Part shown: piece after piece, positions 1-13,258 of the stretch
Position numbering within the stretch: position 1 is the first letter of the stretch
Layout of the letters: each line of letters begins with the position of its first letter
Source: Ustilaginoidea virens
Taxonomy: Eukaryota; Ascomycota; Sordariomycetes; Hypocreales; Clavicipitaceae
Assembly: GCF_000687475.1 (NCBI RefSeq)
Contig: NC_057319.1
Location: forward strand, 2,542,001 to 2,606,000
Direction: 5' to 3'
DNA: 64,000 bases
Notes under the pieces: generated by a model
What the model was told of the DNA's origin: nothing
What the model saw: only the letters and a program-made list of their open reading frames with translations
The model's database searches: none
Translations under genes and position numbers: made by a program

Positions 1-2408
1 GATGGATTGGGGACTGGAATCATGTGGGTGCCTTCATGTTGTTGGCCTCAATCAGTCAATGGAATCAGTCAGTGCGAGGTGGTGGTTGAGAGGTCGGCGT
101 CTCTCCCCCCTCGTCTCTCCATCCCCACAGGGGCTTTCTGTCAAGGTGGCTCTGCGCCAGGATGCAGGAACGGCGGTGGTCACTCAAGTTGCGTCTTAGT
201 TGCCAGTACGAAGCCTCGGTGGAGGGGCTGTTGGCGGTACAGGCGGTTAAACGAGCAATTGCTAACACGACAACCCTCCGTGCCTGATGGTGCCTGTCAC
301 CACGACTGTGAAGGGACTTGAAACGTCAGGTAGGACGGACCCACAGCAATAAAACCCGCAAGGAATGGTTATCCGCCCACTCTTTCCGTCATCATCGGCC
401 TTTCATTTCGTTCTTGTTTCGAGTGGCCAGAGTAGACGGACTTGATGTTTCAACTTTCCACCCTCTGCGGTCGAAGCTTCACATAGTACGGAACTCTGGA
501 GTAACCTTTTCGAAATTCACACACAGTTGTTCAATACTGTCGGTGCAATTGACGCAATTGTTTTCGTGGACCGAGGAAACGGATTGAAAATTACTTGGTA
601 TGCAGCCCTAGAGATTGACACCTAACACTAGACAATGCAGGCGCACACGAGGCGGCGGGGGCTCAAAAACGACAGTTACAACGTGTTGGCGCAGAAAAGC
701 CAGCTGAGCGAGGAATGAACCGTGTAGCTTTTATCCTGCATTCACCCGTCTAATTCAACCATGACGCCACCACAAAAGGCGGTGTTGTGACCAGATAACC
801 CGTCGTACCGCACGGTTGGTTGTAGGTGTCGTAGGTTCAACGGACCGAGTATTTTTCTTCCCTTGCGGCCTTGCCTATGGGCCTTGGCCTTACTCCTCAT
901 TATCTAAGGTAACCTCCTCAGCGATTCCCTCTTGTCTTGAAGGAAGAAGAATAAAATAAAACAAAATAAAATAAAGCAACTCCTACAATCTTCTATTCAG
1001 GTTGTGGTACAGTATGCTCGCAGAGGGATGAAACGATGCGATAAATAGCTGCGGCACGTCGACCATCATCACATAAACGTAATCATTTCATTGGCGGATT
1101 TCATAGTAGGCTCGCCTGCCTTTGTCTGCTAAGCAGGTACGGAGTAACGTCCGTAGTGTTCCAAGCTTCCAATAGTAAGTAACCCGGTCTTCAGGCACCT
1201 GAGTCTCGAATAGATTGTGTGTGTATCATACCTTGGCCCAGTGACCTCGCCACAGCCTTCCGTCCCGTCGATACAGTCGTCGATATGGAGCATGGGCACT
1301 CTCCCGTTTTCGTATTCTTTTTCTTCCCAATTGATTGATTGCAAGTCAAACGGTCATAGCCGTGGACTAGGAAGAGTGCTCCGTCAAAGGGCAAGGTGCT
1401 GGGGAATTCGCGGCCAGATTGATTGACGTTCAAGTGCACCATACAACCCGAACGCTACTCATTTAACTGTTAAATAGAATTTGTACCAAACGCTCAAACG
1501 CTAATTGAACCAGACAGTATTCTGCCGTGACCTTGGCAGGAGGAGGAGAGGTTTTTATTCGGACGATTTTCGAGTACCTGGCAGGTGATGAGAACGCGAC
1601 TGTACCCTCCTTATCAAGCTCTGAAGGGGACAGTGAGGCTGTGGAGAGGCATAAAATTTATTTTATACGTACCTCTTTGCTGTCCAGTTTCTTCCTCACT
1701 TCAACGCCGTTTGCAGTAGCTACGGTTGTTGCTGTGCGTCGTTTCTCAACAACTACTCTCGAGAGCTTATTGATGAGTCATGACCGCGAGTTACCAACCC
1801 ACCATTATCAGCTATATCTCTGCACATAATATTCGATTCCTACCCTAGTACTCCGTGCTGAGGTAGGTACCTACCTTACCTACCTAGGTACTTAGGTACG
1901 TAATCTCAAGCGTCCCCAGCAGGCAGGTGAAGCTAAACTGACGCTGGCCAGTACATTCTGTCCTCAGGCCGTCACATGGGTAACCGACCAGTCTCTGGGT
2001 ACCCAAAAACCAGGAACTGTGGGGATCGATGAGGAGAAATGATTACCCCAACAACAGGCCGGCGTAGCTGATTCGTGCCAGTGGCCGCCAAGTCCCATCC
2101 GTCTAATCCCAATCCGGACAAGGCATGAATGGTGCGTCATGTTCGTCGCCAGTTCATCTGCAGAGGCAGGAAGCTCACGCTGCCAGCTGCCAGTCACCCG
2201 CCCCGAGTTTCGTACCACACCTCCGCCACGCTCTTTGTTTGCTGTCTGAGAGTTGTTTCTCCTCATCATCCCATCCACAGCATCGATTCCGCACGGAAAT
2301 CGGCCGAATCACAATCCACTTCATCGTTACTTGCCTTCTGTGTATTTGACGCTGTCGTCACTCTTCCAATTTGCAGTCCTTTCTCATACTTGCAAAGCGC
2401 TGCCCAAC
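1..2408. other. Intergenic region upstream of the PEP4 gene
   Basis: I see no supportable gene here. Open frames are short and without recognisable domains, and many stop codons interrupt all frames. The region holds a cluster of the AGGTACCT-type palindrome (1861-1905), one exact copy of the dispersed 9-mer TACGGAGTA (1138-1146) and a related TACTCCGT at about 1850. The last few hundred bases presumably carry the protease promoter and 5' UTR, but I cannot point to a defined promoter element. Confidence 0.6.
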
Positions 2409-3767
<1,359 letters not shown>

Positions 3768-4740
3768 TCAACCCATTAGTTTCTTTGGGGCCAATCCGCC
3801 GCGGATTGGGGCGAAACCAGCAAAAACGGCATGCTTTTTAAAGGGAGGGCTAGTCCTGCGTCGGTTGTATTGATATTGGTTGTGACTCGCTCTTTTATGG
3901 GCGAGCTTCTGTAGTCGTGCAGTTTGCAAGTATAAGTTTAGTGAATATCACGTTATCGAGATGAAAACACCAAAAAAAAAAAAAAAACAAAAAAAAAAAA
4001 GAATGAATGAATAAATGAATAAATGAACCACCACTTCCTTTGTCTCCTCGCCATGAGGTGTTTCCAGCTCTTCTCCCCCGGACCAGATTGTGCTGGTGCA
4101 ACTTTCCAATCATCCAGAGTATACGGATTCTTGTCTGTGAACAACAATGCTAACCTGCGGGGCGCCCGAACAGACGCTGGGTTGCAGAGCGAGTCACGTG
4201 GAGCCCTCCCTCTCTCTCTGGCGTTGGCACTTGGCAGCTGGACTGAACCTGGAGCCCTGGAGCCCTGGAGCGGTTCATATGTTTACTTGTTACTGTAGCC
4301 AGAAGGTACGTGTACATGTACCTACCTTAGGTACCTAGGTACCTAGGTACCTACCTACCGACCTACCTGGTGATCCCCGACACACATTCTCTCCAAGCGG
4401 GTTCCTCCTGCCGCATTACGCCTCACCACTGTCGTGCTAAAAATCGTGCAAAAAACTCCTGTTAAATCGTGAGGCCCCAACCTGAGGGTCCTGAACCGGC
4501 TTTTTTTTTTTTTTTTTCCCTTTTTTTTTCCCCCCCCGCTAAGGGCGACCTGGCATTGCATCCCCTGCGGCTGGGTGTAGACTGCTCTTTCGATAACCTG
4601 GATGAAAGGGCCTTACAGTCGCACCAATCCGCCTCCCGCCTACCCACTGCTTGCCGCGTATCGCGACGAGGCGACGAGGCGACAAGGCGACAAGGCGCGA
4701 CCAGCAGCAGCATCGCAAAGTCGCAGACCACGACATTCCG
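3768..4740. other. Intergenic region between PEP4 and the Gln-rich gene
   Basis: No gene seen. It contains the PEP4 3' region, A-rich tracts at 3973-4001, an AGGTACC/TACCTACC cluster (about 4311-4372) and a T-run followed by C-run near 4501-4537. The CGACGAGGCGACAAGG-type short direct repeats just before 4740 lie in the likely 5' UTR of the next gene. Confidence 0.6.
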
Positions 4741-6625
4741 ATGGCGCAGCCAACTACTGCAGAGCTAAACAGCGCGTCGACGCCTGTGAGCGACGGGAAT
4801 CGTCATGTCGCCCTTTCTGGCAAGCGGAAACGTGATAGCAAAGAAGAAAGCCTGGAGGAAGTGACGGGGAGCGAAGAGGCAAAGCAGACAGCACCCCGCC
4901 GATGGGCTGCTGGGGATCAGCGGGATCTCATCAGGAATTATTTCTCCGTTTTGCAGAGGTACATTGATCTGTTCGCTGTTTTCCTGCGTGCTCATACCGC
5001 CGTGGCGAGATGCCGCTCTGACCATGCCTCTTTTTTTTTTTTTTTTTTTTTTTTGCCCTCCTGTTCCGAATCTCCCTCCTTTTTTTTTTTTTTTTCATCT
5101 AAATCAAGTTGCTAACCACACTCGGGCCAGCATTGACGTCGAGCCTCCGATTCTGAATCGGCCCGTAGAAAGCTCCCAGCCTGAAGATGAACCTGAAACG
5201 AAGCGACAAAAATCATCAGAATTGGCGTCTCGGAAGTCGGTATCGGACAAAGTTGCCACCAATGAATACACGCACCTGCAGCAAATCTTCACGGATGCTA
5301 CATATGCTGCTGATGCTGCGCTGTCCGAGGCCATGTCTAGGGACCCGGACGGCTCGGGCAGCATGGCGAATGCAAAGGCTGCTGCTCGCATCACCGAGTT
5401 CAGGGAACAGGCCATCGCTCTCTTCGAACGCGAGAAGGCATACCCAGGGACTCCTGCTGCCCAAGTGCTGGACGGTGGCGGCGAAGCCAGCGCAGCCTCG
5501 AGCAAAAGCCAGGCAATCCTGTCCGTTGTCGGCTACGCTCCGCAGGAGAAACGATTGTTTTCCAGCCTTCCCCTGTCGCAGAACATGGAACTGCCAGATC
5601 TGACTCTTCCACAAGGTGTCACGTTCTCTCGAGTGGTTCCGAGCAACGCGCAAGAGCGGACGCAGACGCTTGGCGAGCTGTTCAGCGCTCCACGGCCGCT
5701 GCCTCCACTGCAACCGCCAAAACAACCCAAGACTCAAGCCAAGGGCAACACGCTGGACTTTTACCACCCCGAGTTGGCCGACGCAGCCAGGTATCGCGGA
5801 AACTGCTATTTCAACACCAAGCTTACGGTTGGACACTACCTCGACTACAGCAACGCGACACCTCCGCATCAGACGAAAACGAAGCAGCGCGAGAGAGCCC
5901 AGAGCCTCGCCGGGAAGAAGCCATCCACCTCCGAGCTGGAGGTTTCGGAAATGGAGTCCCTGTTCCGCGGAGCCTTCTCTAGCTTTGCCCCTTGCAAGGA
6001 TGATTCAGCGGCCCTCATCTCTTCGGGTACTGCTGGTCGAATGTGGTGGCAAAGGAGCGGCTCCCGAACCTTTCAAAAGATGATTGAGGTGGAGTATTAC
6101 AGAGACGTTCCCGACGTGCACGCCTTCAACCGCAAAACCAACGCCGAGGAACTGGACGAAGCTGGAGTTCAGGAAGCCATTGACAACTGGGACGACACTG
6201 CCGTCGACCCTTCCCTGGAGGACGTCATGGGCTCCAAGCGAGACGACGGTGAAAAGGAGGTCGACGGCATTCTAGAAGAAGTCAGCGACATGATTGAAAC
6301 ATTGGCGTCGTACCAGCGAATACGCAACCTGACGCTACCAAACTCTCAGAACCGCCAGTCGAGCGACCCCGTTACTGGAGACATGCTCGCCAATTCTGGC
6401 CCGCAGCCTTCCGAGGAAGAGCAAGCCACATACGAGATGCTCAAGTCGCAACTAGCCCTGATCATCAAGACATTGCCACCATATGCAGTTGCTAAACTGA
6501 ACGGAGATCAACTAGACGACCTGCTAATCAGCACCAAGATTCAGGTCCGGACCGACGAGTACCGTGGTGTCATGGAGGAAGATGACGCTGGTGTACAGGC
6601 TCGCATGATGGCTCATCATCATCAT

Positions 6626-6674
<49 letters not shown>

Positions 6675-7726
6675 TTACGGCCGCGCAAGCCGCACAGAGC
6701 AACGTCGCCCGCCCACTTTCGCAACAGCGCTCCGCCAGCATGTCCACTCCCTATGCAAACCAGTTCCCGCAACAAGCCGCAAATCAGTACGCCACGCCAT
6801 CGAGAACTCCGTCTCATCCCCAGCAGTATTTCCGACCGATGGCGAATCCCAACTTCCAGACACCCCGAAGCGTAGGCAGCCCGGCTCAGCAAGCCAGACC
6901 GCCGCAGCCGAACCAGTACACTCGACCAAATGGATATCCCAACCAGTACGCCGCGCAGCTGGCCAAGTCCCAAACGCCATATGGGCATCAAAACATGCCC
7001 CAGTTCGCAAATCAGCAGCGACCCCAATATGGGCAACTACAGCAGCCCGGCGCACCCAACGCTACACGATTCAACTATCACCAAGCTTACCAGCAACAAC
7101 CCGGAACACCTGCTACTCCCGGCCAGCCAAACTATCCCGCCTACGCAAACGGCGGCGGCGGCGGCGGTGGTATTCCCCCTAGGAATATGTCACCCCAGCT
7201 TCCCTCTCGAAATGCGGCGTACAATCACACGCCGAACATGCCGCAACAGGCTCAGCGATATGGAACACCGGGCCAGGGCACGGCGCAGATGAACAGACAG
7301 CTAAACAGCCCTGCGCAGTACAGTCAGTCACCCGGCTTAACCGGATATCATACCGTCATTCCCGAGGCGCAACAACAGCGGATTCTGGACCAGGCCAAGG
7401 CCCGAGTGGCTGCGCAGGAACGGCCAAGCATGCTCGGCGACAAGCTGTCTCAGCCTGGCTTCGCCGGCATTGGTATGGGTTACGGGGCCAACACGGACGC
7501 GAACAGGATCGCAGCAGCTCGCGCCAACCTCGTGAACCAGCCGAAGCCGCAAACCCCAATTCAGCGACAAGGCGTGAATGGAACTCCTACTCAAGCGTCC
7601 CAGTATGTACCGCCCTCAAAGGTGACTCCTGTTCCGGTGCCACCTATTCCCGGTGCTGGATCATCGCAGCAGCAGCAGCAGACCACCCAAGCGCAACAAC
7701 CCACTGTACCGAAACCAGAATCATGA
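4741..7726 (+). CDS. Gln-rich, probably nuclear protein of unknown function
   Basis: Two exons (4741-4958, 5131-7726) encode 937 residues. The intron has a GTACAT donor, a GCTAAC branch site and two long T-runs, and splicing fuses the frames through a Ser codon. The N-terminus has a basic KRKR stretch resembling a nuclear localisation signal. The middle third is the folded, conserved-looking part, including a segment around PPYAVAKLNGDQL followed by YRGVMEEDD. It is followed by a CAG/CAA-encoded polyglutamine tract (6629-6674) and a long Gln/Pro/Asn-rich disordered tail with a Gly run. Such tails are common in fungal transcription co-regulators, but that is only an analogy. I could not assign it to a named family; RXT2-like or chromatin-complex subunits were considered and not supported by specific motifs. 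Coding status is secure, function is not. Confidence 0.85.
6629..6674 (+). repeat. CAG/CAA polyglutamine microsatellite in coding sequence
   Basis: Mixed CAG and CAA codons after a His run encode an uninterrupted Gln tract in the 937-residue protein. The pattern is imperfect at DNA level, which should make it more length-stable than pure CAG. Confidence 0.9.
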
Positions 7727-8655
7727 TGGTGCAAGTGGTAAACGAAAAGTAAAAGCCACTCGGGAAAAAAGCCAGCTCATGGGTGGGGAGTACGATGACG
7801 GAAGAAAAAACACGGAGAATGGGGGCGCAACAGGGGCGCAACAGCCTAGAAAAGGTCATCGATGGGATGGGTAATGCGTATGGACAGAGGCGTTTGTTTG
7901 TTTGTTTGTTTGCTTGTTTGTTTGTCTAGTTCCTTTGTTTTTCGCCCTTTTTTCAACCCCCCCCCCCCCTTTTTTTTTTTTCTTTTTCTTTGCGCTGTAT
8001 TCGATCCTACTCGTCCTCTTTTTTTTTTCTTCTTTTTATATTCAGGACATGGCGTATTTGGGAGTCAGCAGCCAATGGCGCGTATCCGTGTTTTTTTTTT
8101 GTTTTTTTTTTTTTTTGGGAAACCCGGATAACTGTAACTGGTAGAGGTGCAGCAGCTTTTGTTTGAAGAGCGAAACAAGGGGCAGCGGTAGCGGTCTTGC
8201 CGCTGATCTTTGTATATCCTGCAGCTTGGGATTGTACACAATATATTGTGGTTCGTTGTCGCGGGAATCCGGACTCGACTCGCAAAGAGACGAGTCGCTC
8301 CTCAATGATTCGAACGACACGTGGAAATTGGCCTGGACACGGCGGTAGCTTGAGCTGTGGGAACTTGGGGTCTCGAAAGCAGTGTCGAAAGCATTTGGCC
8401 GCGGCAAGCAGCCTTCATCTTGTTCGTGCGGATGGTCAGCAATGGGTAGGTATGTACAAGCACGCCCAGTTGTGGCTGTGTCTCGGCAGAACGGGGATAA
8501 GTCACGACAGGCAGGCGTCAGAATGCTAGAAGGAGGTGGGTATCATTTGGAGAAAAGGAAGAGAGGAAGGGAAGAAGAAGAGGCAGTATGCGCAGATGTA
8601 CAGATGTACGAGGCCAACCCAGGCAACAACCCCCCCTTGGCCCCCCCCCCAAGTG
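7727..8655. other. Convergent 3' region between the Gln-rich gene and the RMD1-family gene
   Basis: No gene seen. It contains (TTTG)n at about 7890-7925, a C-run then T-run (7959-7981) and further T-runs at about 8012 and 8091. It lies between two convergent genes and probably holds both terminators. Confidence 0.6.
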
Positions 8656-9975
8656 TCACCGAGCATGGCGAGCAGAAGCTGCCGGTTCTGCGGCCGGCTC
8701 TGCGGCCAGTTCTGCGGCCTGTCCCTCCTGCCCCCATTCCAAGACGATCCTCCGCAGCTCAAAGACGACTTCGACGGCAATCAAGAGAATGATGATGAGC
8801 TCGAGCCGGGTGCCGTGCTGCTCGCTCGACATTTCGCGCAACACGCTCGCGATTTCCTGGGCGTAGTCCATCTTTTGATTCAGGATGCGGATGCGCACGT
8901 TGACGTCGAGCGCGCGGCCGACCTGGTCGTAGTACCCCTCGAGGCCGAGCTCCGACTTGCTGTCCCAGAAGATGTCGGGCAGGGAGTCGGTCAGCTCCGA
9001 GTAGTGGTTGAGCTTGGCGCGCAGGCTCAGCAGCTCGCCCGTCTTTTGCAGGATGAACTTGCGGCCGAGGGGCAGGACGGAGCCGTGGGACAGGATGGCG
9101 GGTATGTTCCTGGTGCTCTCAAAGTAGCTCGTCAGGGCGCTCTCCAGCACGGCCAGCTTGGTGCTGCGCGCCAGGCCGGACGAGAAGGCAATCTTGGCCA
9201 GGGTGGTGTCGAGGGTGTCGCCCTCGGCGGACTCGCGCCGCGTGCCGAGGACGACCATGTCGCCCTTCATGGTGCTCTCGGCGCGGCCCGTGTCGGCGAC
9301 GAAGTCGAGGTCCTCGGCCTCGCGGAGGTCCGGGGGGTGGGGGTTCTGGGCCGCCCGCAGAAGCTGCTTGGTCACCACGTCGGGCGGCAGCGACCAGGTG
9401 ACGACGGTGCCGGAGGGGAAGACGAAGATGTCGCCGCCGTTGACGCCCCTCGCGTGCACGACCTCGTTGGCGTCGAAGCCGGTCCGGTCGGGATCGATGC
9501 CGAACCCGTGCGAGGCGAGAACCTCCACCACGGACGGCATGTCGAACGACTCGGCCACGCACGCGGCGCTGATGGTTGTTGCGGCGGACGGGTCGACGGC
9601 GAGGTCCGGGGTCGGGACCGGGGTTTGGGCGGCGCGCTTGGGCTGCTGGGCGATGATGGCGACCCGGCGCAGAGAGGCTTTTGCGGAAGCGGACCGGGTG
9701 GGTTTTCGCTTGGCGGCGGCGGGGGCGGGGGCGGAGGCGGAGGCGGAGGCGGTGGCCGAGTTGCCTGGCGGCGTCTCTGGGGCGTGCCGGGCGTCGTCGG
9801 GAGGGCTGTTGCTGCTGGAGGAGAGGAAGGGGTTCGAGGTGAAAAAGGGTCGATTGCGAGGCAGGGAGCCCGGCGCGGTGAGGTGGATAGAGCGACGGGG
9901 TCGACGGCCGGTGACGGAGCTGTGGATGCGGCGGACGACGACGCTGAGCGTTGTGCGTTGCGGAGGGTACCTCAT
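8656..9975 (-). CDS. RMD1/RMND1-family (DUF155) mitochondrial membrane protein
   Basis: A single exon encodes 439 residues from ATG 9975. The open frame extends to 10077, but the Met at 9975 begins an Arg/Ser-rich, acid-poor stretch typical of a mitochondrial presequence, so I prefer it. The DUF155 core spans about residues 140-400, including GVNGGDIFVFPSGTVVTWS-like sequence and GDTLDTTLAKIAFSSGLARS. A single hydrophobic segment (LIIILLIAVEVVF) near the C-terminus is the family's membrane anchor. Human RMND1 and yeast members of this family sit in the mitochondrial inner membrane and support mitochondrial translation. The tail after the anchor has repeated Ala-Ala-Glu-Pro units. The gene is divergent from SEC14 with about 850 bp between the starts. 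Family is secure; which yeast paralogue it matches is inference. Confidence 0.87.
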   Translation of the reverse strand: MRYPPQRTTLSVVVRRIHSSVTGRRPRRSIHLTAPGSLPRNRPFFTSNPFLSSSSNSPPDDARHAPETPPGNSATASASASAPAPAAAKRKPTRSASAKASLRRVAIIAQQPKRAAQTPVPTPDLAVDPSAATTISAACVAESFDMPSVVEVLASHGFGIDPDRTGFDANEVVHARGVNGGDIFVFPSGTVVTWSLPPDVVTKQLLRAAQNPHPPDLREAEDLDFVADTGRAESTMKGDMVVLGTRRESAEGDTLDTTLAKIAFSSGLARSTKLAVLESALTSYFESTRNIPAILSHGSVLPLGRKFILQKTGELLSLRAKLNHYSELTDSLPDIFWDSKSELGLEGYYDQVGRALDVNVRIRILNQKMDYAQEIASVLREMSSEQHGTRLELIIILLIAVEVVFELRRIVLEWGQEGQAAELAAEPAAEPAASARHAR

Positions 9976-10824
9976 GGCGACGCAGTGCAACGGGCCATGA
10001 AGATGCAAGTCATGAAGCAGAGGGGGGGGGAGAGGGGATGGCAGTAGGCCGGAGCTGAAGTTGAGGCTGGAGGTCAAGTTGAGCTCAAGTTGGCGCTGGA
10101 GCTGCAGCTGAATCTTGACGGCTGCTCAGACCATCTCGGAGTTGCTCCGGCCTTGTCAGCCAAGAAGACGGCTGTCTTCACGTGATTCTTCAGGTGCCCG
10201 CCAAGGCGGTGGCCCTGGGGAGGTACTTACCTAGGTACCTCCTAGATTAGGTACCTAGGTAGGTACGTAGGTTAGGTACCTACGTAGGTAGGTATCTACG
10301 TACACTGTGGTGCACTGTGGTGCACTGTATGCACACTCACTCACTAGGTACCTACCTCCTTGGATACTCTGCCAATGGCCAATAGACTGCCCCGCCTGGC
10401 TGGAGCTCCCAAGCCTCCGAATGTTGGCCAGGCGAGGGGGAAACACCGCTAACCGCCCTTTGCCACTGCCAATTGCCATTTGTCTGCGCCGAGTCCGGTC
10501 GCCGACGTGGTCATCTCGCAGCCTCGTACTCCCTACGTGGAAAACTGCTTACCCAGTACAAAGTACATACCTCTTGGCTCGCGACAGCCGTCCCTCCTTT
10601 TTCCCTCTGGCTCAAGCTAATACATCACCCATCACCCATCTCCCATCTCCCATCACCCATCAACCTCACTCCTCTCCTCTTTCTCGCTTCCGTTTGCGTT
10701 TGTCTCGTCTTCCCCTTCCGTAAGCCAGCCGCCTGGCTAACCCGTCCCCCTCTGTCTACTTTTGGCCTCGTCCCCTCTCTCCATCCCGCCTCCCGAAGCC
10801 CTCTCTTTCCAAGTCCCTACAACC
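9976..10824. promoter_or_regulatory. Divergent intergenic region between the RMD1-family gene and SEC14
   Basis: About 850 bp separate two divergent starts. It holds a dense AGGTACCT/TACCTAGG cluster (10225-10300) and a CATCACCCATC/TCCCATC short tandem array (10624-10662). The stretch directly before the SEC14 ATG is C/T-rich, as in many fungal promoters. No specific operator is recognisable. Confidence 0.5.
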
Positions 10825-12196
10825 ATGGATCTGCATCCCAAGTACGACAACTATGACTTCCCTACCACGGCGGCCGAGCCTCAGGACGGCCATGCTGGCT
10901 ATCTCACCCCCGAGAAGATTGCTCAAGTCCATCAATTGCGCCTGATGCTGGAAGCTGAGGGGTTCAAGGATCGCCTGGATACACTGACTCTGGTACGCGT
11001 GGTGCATGCAGTCTTGCCTGTCCCCCCTTTCCCCCCCCCCTTTACTCGTCGCTTCTTGAGCCTCGAACTGCTCCTCCGTGGGCACGGGCCCCAGCCGGCA
11101 CTGAGTGGCCCCTGGCCCCCTGTGGTGCCACCGTTGGTACCGACCGTCAATGGAACGACAGGAATGACACCGCGCTAACAATGGGTGCTCTAGTTGCGGT
11201 TCCTGCGAGCTCGCAAGTGGGATGTCAACCTTGCCAAGGCCATGTATGTATCCTGAATTGCAAATCCCGAAGGAGGGGGGCATGGGGCACCGGCACCGGC
11301 ACCACCAAAGGAGCACAGGCTGAACCGTTCTTTGTCCGCGTAGGTTTGTTGATACCGAGAAGTGGCGAAAAGAGACCAAGCTTGACGAGGTTGTCCCCGT
11401 TTGGGACTACCCCGAGAAGACCAAGGTCGCCAAGTACTACAAGCAGTTTTACCACAAAACCGACAAGGTAAAAGGAGAAGAAGAAGAAGAAGAAGAAGAA
11501 GAAGAAGAAGAAGAAGAAGAAGAAGAAGCAACGTCGTGGCTTGCTTGACCAACCAGTTATTGACGGCCTTGTAGGACGGACGCCCCATCTACATTGAGAC
11601 CCTCGGCGGCATCGACCTGAACGCCATGTACGAAATCACAACATCCGACCGTATGCTTACCAACTTGGCCGTGGAGTATGAGCGAGTCGCTGACCCCCGT
11701 CTGCCCGCTTGCTCCCGCAAGACTGGCAAGCTCCTCGAGACGTGCTGCACCATTATGGATCTCAAGGGAGTCACCCTCACCAAGATTCCTTCCGTGTACT
11801 CGTACGTGCGCCAGGCTTCCGTCATTTCTCAAAACTACTACCCCGAGCGCCTGGGTAAGCTGTTCCTCATCAACGCTCCCTGGGGTTTCTCCACCGTGTG
11901 GAGCGTTGTCAAGGGCTGGCTCGACCCCGTCACCGTCAAGAAGATCCACATCCTCGGGAGTGGTTACAAGAGCGAGCTGCTGAAGCACGTCGACCAAGAC
12001 TGCTTGCCGGTCGAGTTTAGCGGCACCTGCAAGTGCGAGGGTGGCTGCGAGAACGCCGATGCTGGCCCGTGGCGGGATGCTCAATGGGCCCGACCTGCTT
12101 GGTGGGAGAAGAAGGCGGATGACAAGACGGCCGAGAACCGCGGCGCCACCGCGACGACTGCCGAGGGAGCTGCCGAGGGAGCTGCTGAGACGGCAG

Positions 12197-12273
<77 letters not shown>

Positions 12274-12291
12274 ACCGACGTGACCAAGTGA
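10825..12291 (+). CDS. SEC14: SEC14-type phosphatidylinositol/phosphatidylcholine transfer protein
   Basis: Four exons (10825-10992, 11194-11243, 11344-11467, 11575-12291) encode 352 residues. The protein exchanges phosphatidylinositol and phosphatidylcholine between membranes and supports Golgi secretion. A CRAL-TRIO N domain (LRFLRARKWDVNLAKAM) precedes the lipid-binding CRAL-TRIO domain. That domain shows the yeast Sec14 landmarks YYKQFYHKTDKDGRP, IMDLKG, SQNYYPERLGK and INAPWGFSTVW. All introns use GT-AG; intron 2 splits the Met codon of KAM and intron 3 contains a (GAA)n microsatellite. The C-terminus departs from yeast Sec14: after about residue 300 it adds a charged stretch and a (Ala-Pro)n repeat ending ATDVTK. 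That extension is encoded by a pure GCTCCT repeat. Assignment is secure. Confidence 0.95.
11475..11529 (+). repeat. (GAA)n microsatellite in SEC14 intron 3
   Basis: About 18 GAA units lie between the donor at 11468 and the acceptor ending at 11574. They fill about half of the intron and give a purely purine coding strand. Confidence 0.9.
12199..12271 (+). repeat. (GCTCCT)n coding minisatellite, Ala-Pro repeat
   Basis: About 12 perfect hexamers encode alternating Ala-Pro at the end of the SEC14 protein. Because the unit is in frame, length changes would leave the stop codon intact. Confidence 0.9.
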
Positions 12292-13258
12292 GAGGTCAAG
12301 CCCGAAACTGCCGTTGCCTAAAACACATCGTGACACACTGTCCGTCCTCCGATGAGGCGGGGCTGTGGATGGGCACGAGAGTTTTTTTTTTTTTAAGGAA
12401 TGGTCTCGGCTCCAAATCCAAACGGGCTAAAAAAAAATACTCAAGAGAGAAGTGTATATTGAAATCAGACTTCGGTGTGGCATGGCGTGTTTGGGAGTAG
12501 ACAGTTTGATGGGGGAAGGCGAGCGAGATCAAGACCCAAGGGGAGCAGCGTGCCCTGCCTCTGTTTCTTTCCACGTCGTGCAGGTTTGACGGCTTCAACG
12601 CGCGCGCGCAACAGGATGGAAAGCTATCCCTGTCGTTTTCGTCTTGTCGTTTGCGGGTCAAACGCTGCCGCGGTACGGGCTTGTGCGGGTTGTTTTGCTA
12701 CATGCAACTATCTCGCTGGTGGTTTTTGCTTCTCCTTTTTTTTCTTTTGCCGCTTTTGGTTGTTGTGCGTTTGCGTTCACAGTCTCGTCCTTTTCTTTCT
12801 TTCTTTCTTTCTTTCGTTCTTTCCTTTCCTTTTTTTTTTTTGGCATAAGAAGGAAAGAGAAAAAAACCCAGAATCAAGAGAGTCCTAAAGACGGAAAAAC
12901 ACGGATAGATAATTTTGTTCATAGATGAAGCAAAAAAAAAAAAAAACATTGAACCATGAAAGGCAAAAAGACGCTCCCGACGATGGATGACAGCGCGGCA
13001 TTTCTGTAGGCACGCGTGACGTGACGTGACGTGACGTGACGTGACGATGGGACCAACCGGCCTCGCCTCGCGGCATGATGGTCAAACCCTCTGCTCCCCA
13101 ACGCCATGCTCGGACCCAGGACAAGAAGAAGCAGAGAAGTAAGCAGAGAAGTAAGCACAGAAGAAGCACAGAGAAGAAGCAGAGAAGAAGCACAGAGAAG
13201 AAGCACAGAGAAGAAGCAGACAAAGAAGCAGACAAAGAAGCAGAGCCGTTCTTGCTCG
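12292..13258. other. Convergent 3' region between SEC14 and MIS14
   Basis: No gene seen. It holds T- and A-runs, a (CTTT)n tract near 12795-12815, six to seven GACGT units (13015-13046) and a run of AGAAGCA-type direct repeats (about 13125-13245). The open frames that cross these repeats are low-complexity artefacts. Confidence 0.6.

Noticed and set aside
8536..10047. 503-codon plus-strand open frame
   Set aside because: It lies antisense to the RMD1-family gene, is Gly/Arg/Ala/Asp-rich with no domain, and arises from the GC-rich third positions of the real gene.
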